This document shows, piece by piece, positions 61,706-64,000 of a stretch of DNA of 64,000 nucleotides. The stretch comes from an uncultured Clostridia bacterium (GTDB lineage Bacteria; Bacillota; Clostridia; Christensenellales; UBA1242), in assembly GCA_944360075.1 (NCBI GenBank), contig CALVTE010000003.1, positions 1 to 64,000 of the forward strand. Direction: 5' to 3'. The translations under genes were made by a program, and so were the position numbers. Position 1 is the first letter of the stretch, and each line of letters opens with the position of its first letter. A model generated the notes under the pieces. The model was not told the origin of the DNA. It searched no databases and saw only the letters and a program-made list of their open reading frames with translations.

Positions 61706-61978
61706 TTATTTTGATGCTTTAAGGTCATCAAGCATTTTTGAGTAGTGAGCCTTTTTTCTGTCTGCGCTGTTTTTGTGAATAACATTGTCGCAAGCGGCCT
61801 TGTCAAGCAAAGAAACAACATCTTTAAAAGCTTGTTCGCTGGCAGCAACGTCTTTGTTTGCAACGGCAGCTTTAAACTTTTTTGCATATGTTGAAATTTT
61901 TGATTTTACTGACTTGTTTTGAAGGGTCTTCTTTTCAATTATTCTAACTCTTTTTTCTGCTGATTTAATGTTTGGCAT
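61706..61978 (-). CDS. rpsT: 30S ribosomal protein S20
   Basis: S20 is a primary 16S rRNA-binding protein made of three helices. The 90-residue protein has the standard MPNIKSAEKRVRIIEKKTLQ start, VKSKISTYAKKFKAAVANKD, and the end ACDNVIHKNSADRKKAHYSK. AAAGGAG precedes the ATG at 61978. It is a single-gene unit on the minus strand; divergent from gpr, as commonly seen in Bacillota, where rpsT and gpr are neighbours. Confidence 0.98.
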   Translation of the reverse strand: MPNIKSAEKRVRIIEKKTLQNKSVKSKISTYAKKFKAAVANKDVAASEQAFKDVVSLLDKAACDNVIHKNSADRKKAHYSKMLDDLKASK

Positions 61979-62077
61979 GATTTTCTCCTTTAAAATGTCT
62001 ATATAAGTTTAGCATAAACTTTTTGGAAAATCAAGTAAAAATAAATATTTTTTTTAAAAACTAGCAAAATAATTTTT

Positions 62078-62818
62078 ATGATTGACCTTATTGATGAATG
62101 TTCGTATGAATTTCAAAAACTTGGCTACAAAAAAGTTAGGGCAAAAAGATATGGCATTGATTTGCTTTCTTTGCACGTTGACAGTCAAAAACAAAGTCAG
62201 CAGACGGGGTTTGACAGGGGCGATTATTACATTATCAATGCGCCGATTTTGCCTTATCTTGACAAAGAGTGCTTTGACTATGTCAGCCTTCTTCTCAAAA
62301 AAAGGCTTGCATTTTTGTTGAAAAAGCAAAAAATTGACAAATCCAAAACTTTGCTGGTGGGGCTTGGAAATCCCGAAATTTGGTCAGACAGGCTGGGCGT
62401 TCAGGTTTGCTTAAGTGGGCATTTTTTTGGCAAAAAGGTGAAAAAAATATGCCCAAATGTGCAGTATCAAACGGGAATAGAAACTTTTGATATTGTCAAG
62501 GCTTTGGTGGACAAACTTGCGGTCACATTTGTGGTTGTGGTCGATTCGTTGTGCACAAATTCGCTGTCGCGGCTGGGCTGCTCGCTGCAACTGACCACAA
62601 CAGGCATGACGCCCGGCAGTGCAACAAAAAACTCTGGCAGCAAAATTTGCAGCCAAAGTTTGAAAGTGCCTTGTTTTTCCATTGGCGTGCCCTTTATGCT
62701 TGATGCGCAGTCGCTAGGTTTTGACAGGCAAATGTTGCTTGCGCCCAAAGACGTCAAAGAAAATGTTGAAAATCTTGCCTACATCATTTCCAAAGCGCTT
62801 GCAGAGGTGCTGGTATGA
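62078..62818 (+). CDS. gpr: Germination protease (Gpr)-like aspartic endopeptidase
   Basis: Gpr degrades small acid-soluble spore proteins at germination. The 246-residue protein has the Gpr features LLVGLGNPEIWSDRLGVQVC (about 95-114), GIETFDIVKALVDKL, VVVDSLCTNSLSRLGCSLQL (about 151-170) and TTTGMTPGSATKNSG. It is shorter than the B. megaterium enzyme (about 370), mainly at the N-terminus. Candidate catalytic Asp residues are in SDRLG and VVDSL. No Shine-Dalgarno precedes the ATG at 62078. Its stop overlaps the DUF2953 gene. It indicates spore ability or recent descent from spore formers. Confidence 0.85.
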   Translation: MIDLIDECSYEFQKLGYKKVRAKRYGIDLLSLHVDSQKQSQQTGFDRGDYYIINAPILPYLDKECFDYVSLLLKKRLAFLLKKQKIDKSKTLLVGLGNPEIWSDRLGVQVCLSGHFFGKKVKKICPNVQYQTGIETFDIVKALVDKLAVTFVVVVDSLCTNSLSRLGCSLQLTTTGMTPGSATKNSGSKICSQSLKVPCFSIGVPFMLDAQSLGFDRQMLLAPKDVKENVENLAYIISKALAEVLV

Positions 62819-63399
62819 ACTATTATCTTTTTATTCCCTTTGCAATAATTGTGATTTTTATGCTGCCACTCAAAATCAAAGTGAAATTTTCTTGCAATCT
62901 TCTTGAGAAAAACGGAGCGTTTGCAATCTTTTTGTTTGACAAAAAGTTGCTCCACCAGCAGTTTTTGATAAAGAAAGGGAAAATTTTGTTGCAAGATGAA
63001 CAAAACTCTTCTTCCACTGAGATTGAGTTTGACAGCAAAGAAGTGATTTTTACCAAAGTGTTTGCAAATCAGTTGAAAAACAAAACAAGGCTGAAAGATC
63101 TGTTTCTTTTCTATAACGTTGGCGTGCAAGATGCTTTTGCTTCCGCTATGCTGGCTGGAGCAATAAACCTTTTTATGCTTATATTTTTCACCAGCCTTAA
63201 AAACACCAAACCAACAGCTTCACTGGCGGTTTACGACACGGTGTCTTACAACAGATTGGTGCTGGAGTTTGCCCTCAAAAGTTGCCTTTCAATTTCTTTG
63301 TTTGATTGGGTATATTCTTTTGTGCTTTCGCTCATTATAACTAATAGAATTGCAAAACAGAAATTTGAAAAGAAGGCTTTTGCCGAGGGGGATAAATGA
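62815..63399 (+). CDS. DUF2953-family membrane protein
   Basis: The 194-residue protein has an N-terminal membrane segment (YYLFIPFAIIVIFMLPL), a soluble middle part and two or more hydrophobic segments in the last third. DUF2953 genes sit beside ytfJ (gerW) in many spore formers, and the order here (gpr, DUF2953, ytfJ) fits. The protein has no known activity. Its start and stop both overlap neighbours (ATGA), so it is translationally linked to gpr and ytfJ. Confidence 0.75.
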   Translation: MNYYLFIPFAIIVIFMLPLKIKVKFSCNLLEKNGAFAIFLFDKKLLHQQFLIKKGKILLQDEQNSSSTEIEFDSKEVIFTKVFANQLKNKTRLKDLFLFYNVGVQDAFASAMLAGAINLFMLIFFTSLKNTKPTASLAVYDTVSYNRLVLEFALKSCLSISLFDWVYSFVLSLIITNRIAKQKFEKKAFAEGDK

Positions 63400-63800
63400 A
63401 ATTTGAAGAAGACAAGTCAATCAGCAGCCTTATTGACAGTGCTATGGAAAAAATCAAAACAATTGTGGATTCAAGCACTGTGATTGGCCAGCCTGTTGTG
63501 ACCGAAAATGGAAAGACCATCATTCCAATTTCAAAAGTCAGCGTGGGCTATGTTGTGGGCGGCGGCGAATATGCAGACCTGTCAGCAAGGCGGGTGGCAA
63601 AGCATTTTCCTATGGCAGGCGGCTCAAGCGGCGGCATGAGCGTTTCTCCTGTCGGCTTTTTGGTGGAAAACGATGGGCAGATAAGTTTTATCAACGTTGA
63701 AAACAAAACCCTTTATCAAACTGTGCTAAATTTGTTCAACAGCCTGTTAAACAAAATGAATAAAAACGAAAAGGAGACAAAAAGCAATGAAAATGATTAG
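63396..63800 (+). CDS. ytfJ: Sporulation protein YtfJ (GerW family)
   Basis: YtfJ/GerW is a small spore protein needed for some germinant responses. The 134-residue product has the family signature VIGQPVVTENGKTIIPISKV (about 28-47), followed by SVGYVVGGGEY and GGSSGGMSVSPVGFLV. The charged Asn/Lys-rich tail KNEKETKSNEND ends the protein and overlaps the start of the carboxypeptidase gene. GAGGGG precedes the ATG. Confidence 0.9.
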   Translation: MKFEEDKSISSLIDSAMEKIKTIVDSSTVIGQPVVTENGKTIIPISKVSVGYVVGGGEYADLSARRVAKHFPMAGGSSGGMSVSPVGFLVENDGQISFINVENKTLYQTVLNLFNSLLNKMNKNEKETKSNEND

Positions 63801-64000
63801 GCCGGTATGTTTGATTTTTGTTTTCTTGCTGGTTTTTAGCGCCATTTTTACCGGTTTGTTTGTCTCGCTTGAAGGTAAAGCTATGTCAACAGATTACTCT
63901 TCAGCAAAAGCAATGTGTGTGATGGAAAGCTCTTCCAAAAGGGTTTTGAAAAGCAAAAATATGTCGGCAAAACTTGCCATGGCTTCAACCACAAAAATAA
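63787..64000 (+). CDS. D-alanyl-D-alanine carboxypeptidase, DacF-like (partial, cut by window end)
   Basis: The first 71 residues are visible. A signal peptide (MKMIRPVCLIFVFLLVFSAI and on, cleavage near residue 32) is followed by AKAMCVMESSSKRVLKSKNM and ASTTKI. In the latter, STTK is the SxxK catalytic motif of penicillin-binding proteins. DacF/DacB-type enzymes trim peptidoglycan stem peptides, DacF during sporulation. AAGGAG lies about 10 nt upstream, inside ytfJ, and the gene overlaps ytfJ by 14 bp. The rest lies beyond the window. Confidence 0.88.
   Translation, partial: MKMIRPVCLIFVFLLVFSAIFTGLFVSLEGKAMSTDYSSAKAMCVMESSSKRVLKSKNMSAKLAMASTTKI

Overview
The window is a 64 kb stretch of a low-GC Bacillota chromosome, most likely an uncultivated member of the Clostridia. 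It is dense with housekeeping genes. Most genes have AAGGAG-type ribosome binding sites and sigma-A-type promoters, and TGA is used as a stop codon. Monoderm and endospore-lineage markers are present: a PdaB-like deacetylase, the spore protease Gpr, YtfJ/GerW, a DacF-like carboxypeptidase, long-form HPF, McsA-McsB-ClpC and RNase J. There is no rRNA, prophage, transposase or CRISPR array. The only strongly non-genic region is at the left end.

Layout. 1-1.4 kb: the end of an unknown gene, then (minus strand) a small ribbon-helix-helix gene, a consensus sigma-A promoter, a tandem array of tRNA-Lys-derived units whose anticodon loop is interrupted by a structured insert of about 50 nt, a truncated tRNA-Lys, an intact tRNA-Lys(CTT) and a terminator. 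1.5-11 kb: rsmD, a GDPD phosphodiesterase, lepA-hemW, then the SRP/ribosome operon ylxM-ffh-rpsP-khpA-rimM-trmD-rbgA-yraN, which lacks the usual rplS. 11-15 kb: a lipoprotein, an ABC ATPase missing its catalytic motifs, an intracellular subtilase with a small partner gene, and murG. 15-20 kb: a type IIA topoisomerase pair. 20-36 kb: deacetylase, SSB-like double OB protein, groESL, SDR, tadA, two CPBP proteases, rlmH, greA, RNase J, trmR, PAP2, tsaE-tsaB and a zinc-ribbon/poly-Asp protein.

36-48 kb: a 1122-residue surface protein, split TSUP transporter halves, ferredoxin, a cytoskeletal cluster (degenerate Ppx/GppA paralog, MreB-like actin, MinD, MinE-like protein), and two membrane-anchored exported proteins. 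48-60 kb: rplM-rpsI with an attenuator-like leader, trxB, degV, dinB, a degenerate amidohydrolase, tex-mcsA-mcsB-clpC, a stand-alone S30AE-like paralog and hpf. 60-64 kb: rhomboid, rpsT, then the spore-related block gpr, DUF2953, ytfJ and dacF (cut by the window end).

Three themes stand out. First, the tRNA-derived array with its own promoter and terminator is the best candidate for something undescribed. Second, at least six genes appear to be leaderless: the -10 hexamer ends 6-7 nt before the ATG and no Shine-Dalgarno is visible. Third, several paralogs keep their fold but have lost catalytic residues (ABC ATPase, Ppx/GppA, amidohydrolase, S30AE), and the usual heat-shock regulators and operators (CIRCE/hrcA, ctsR) are missing from their usual places. 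All calls rest on reading the sequence; no database search was run.
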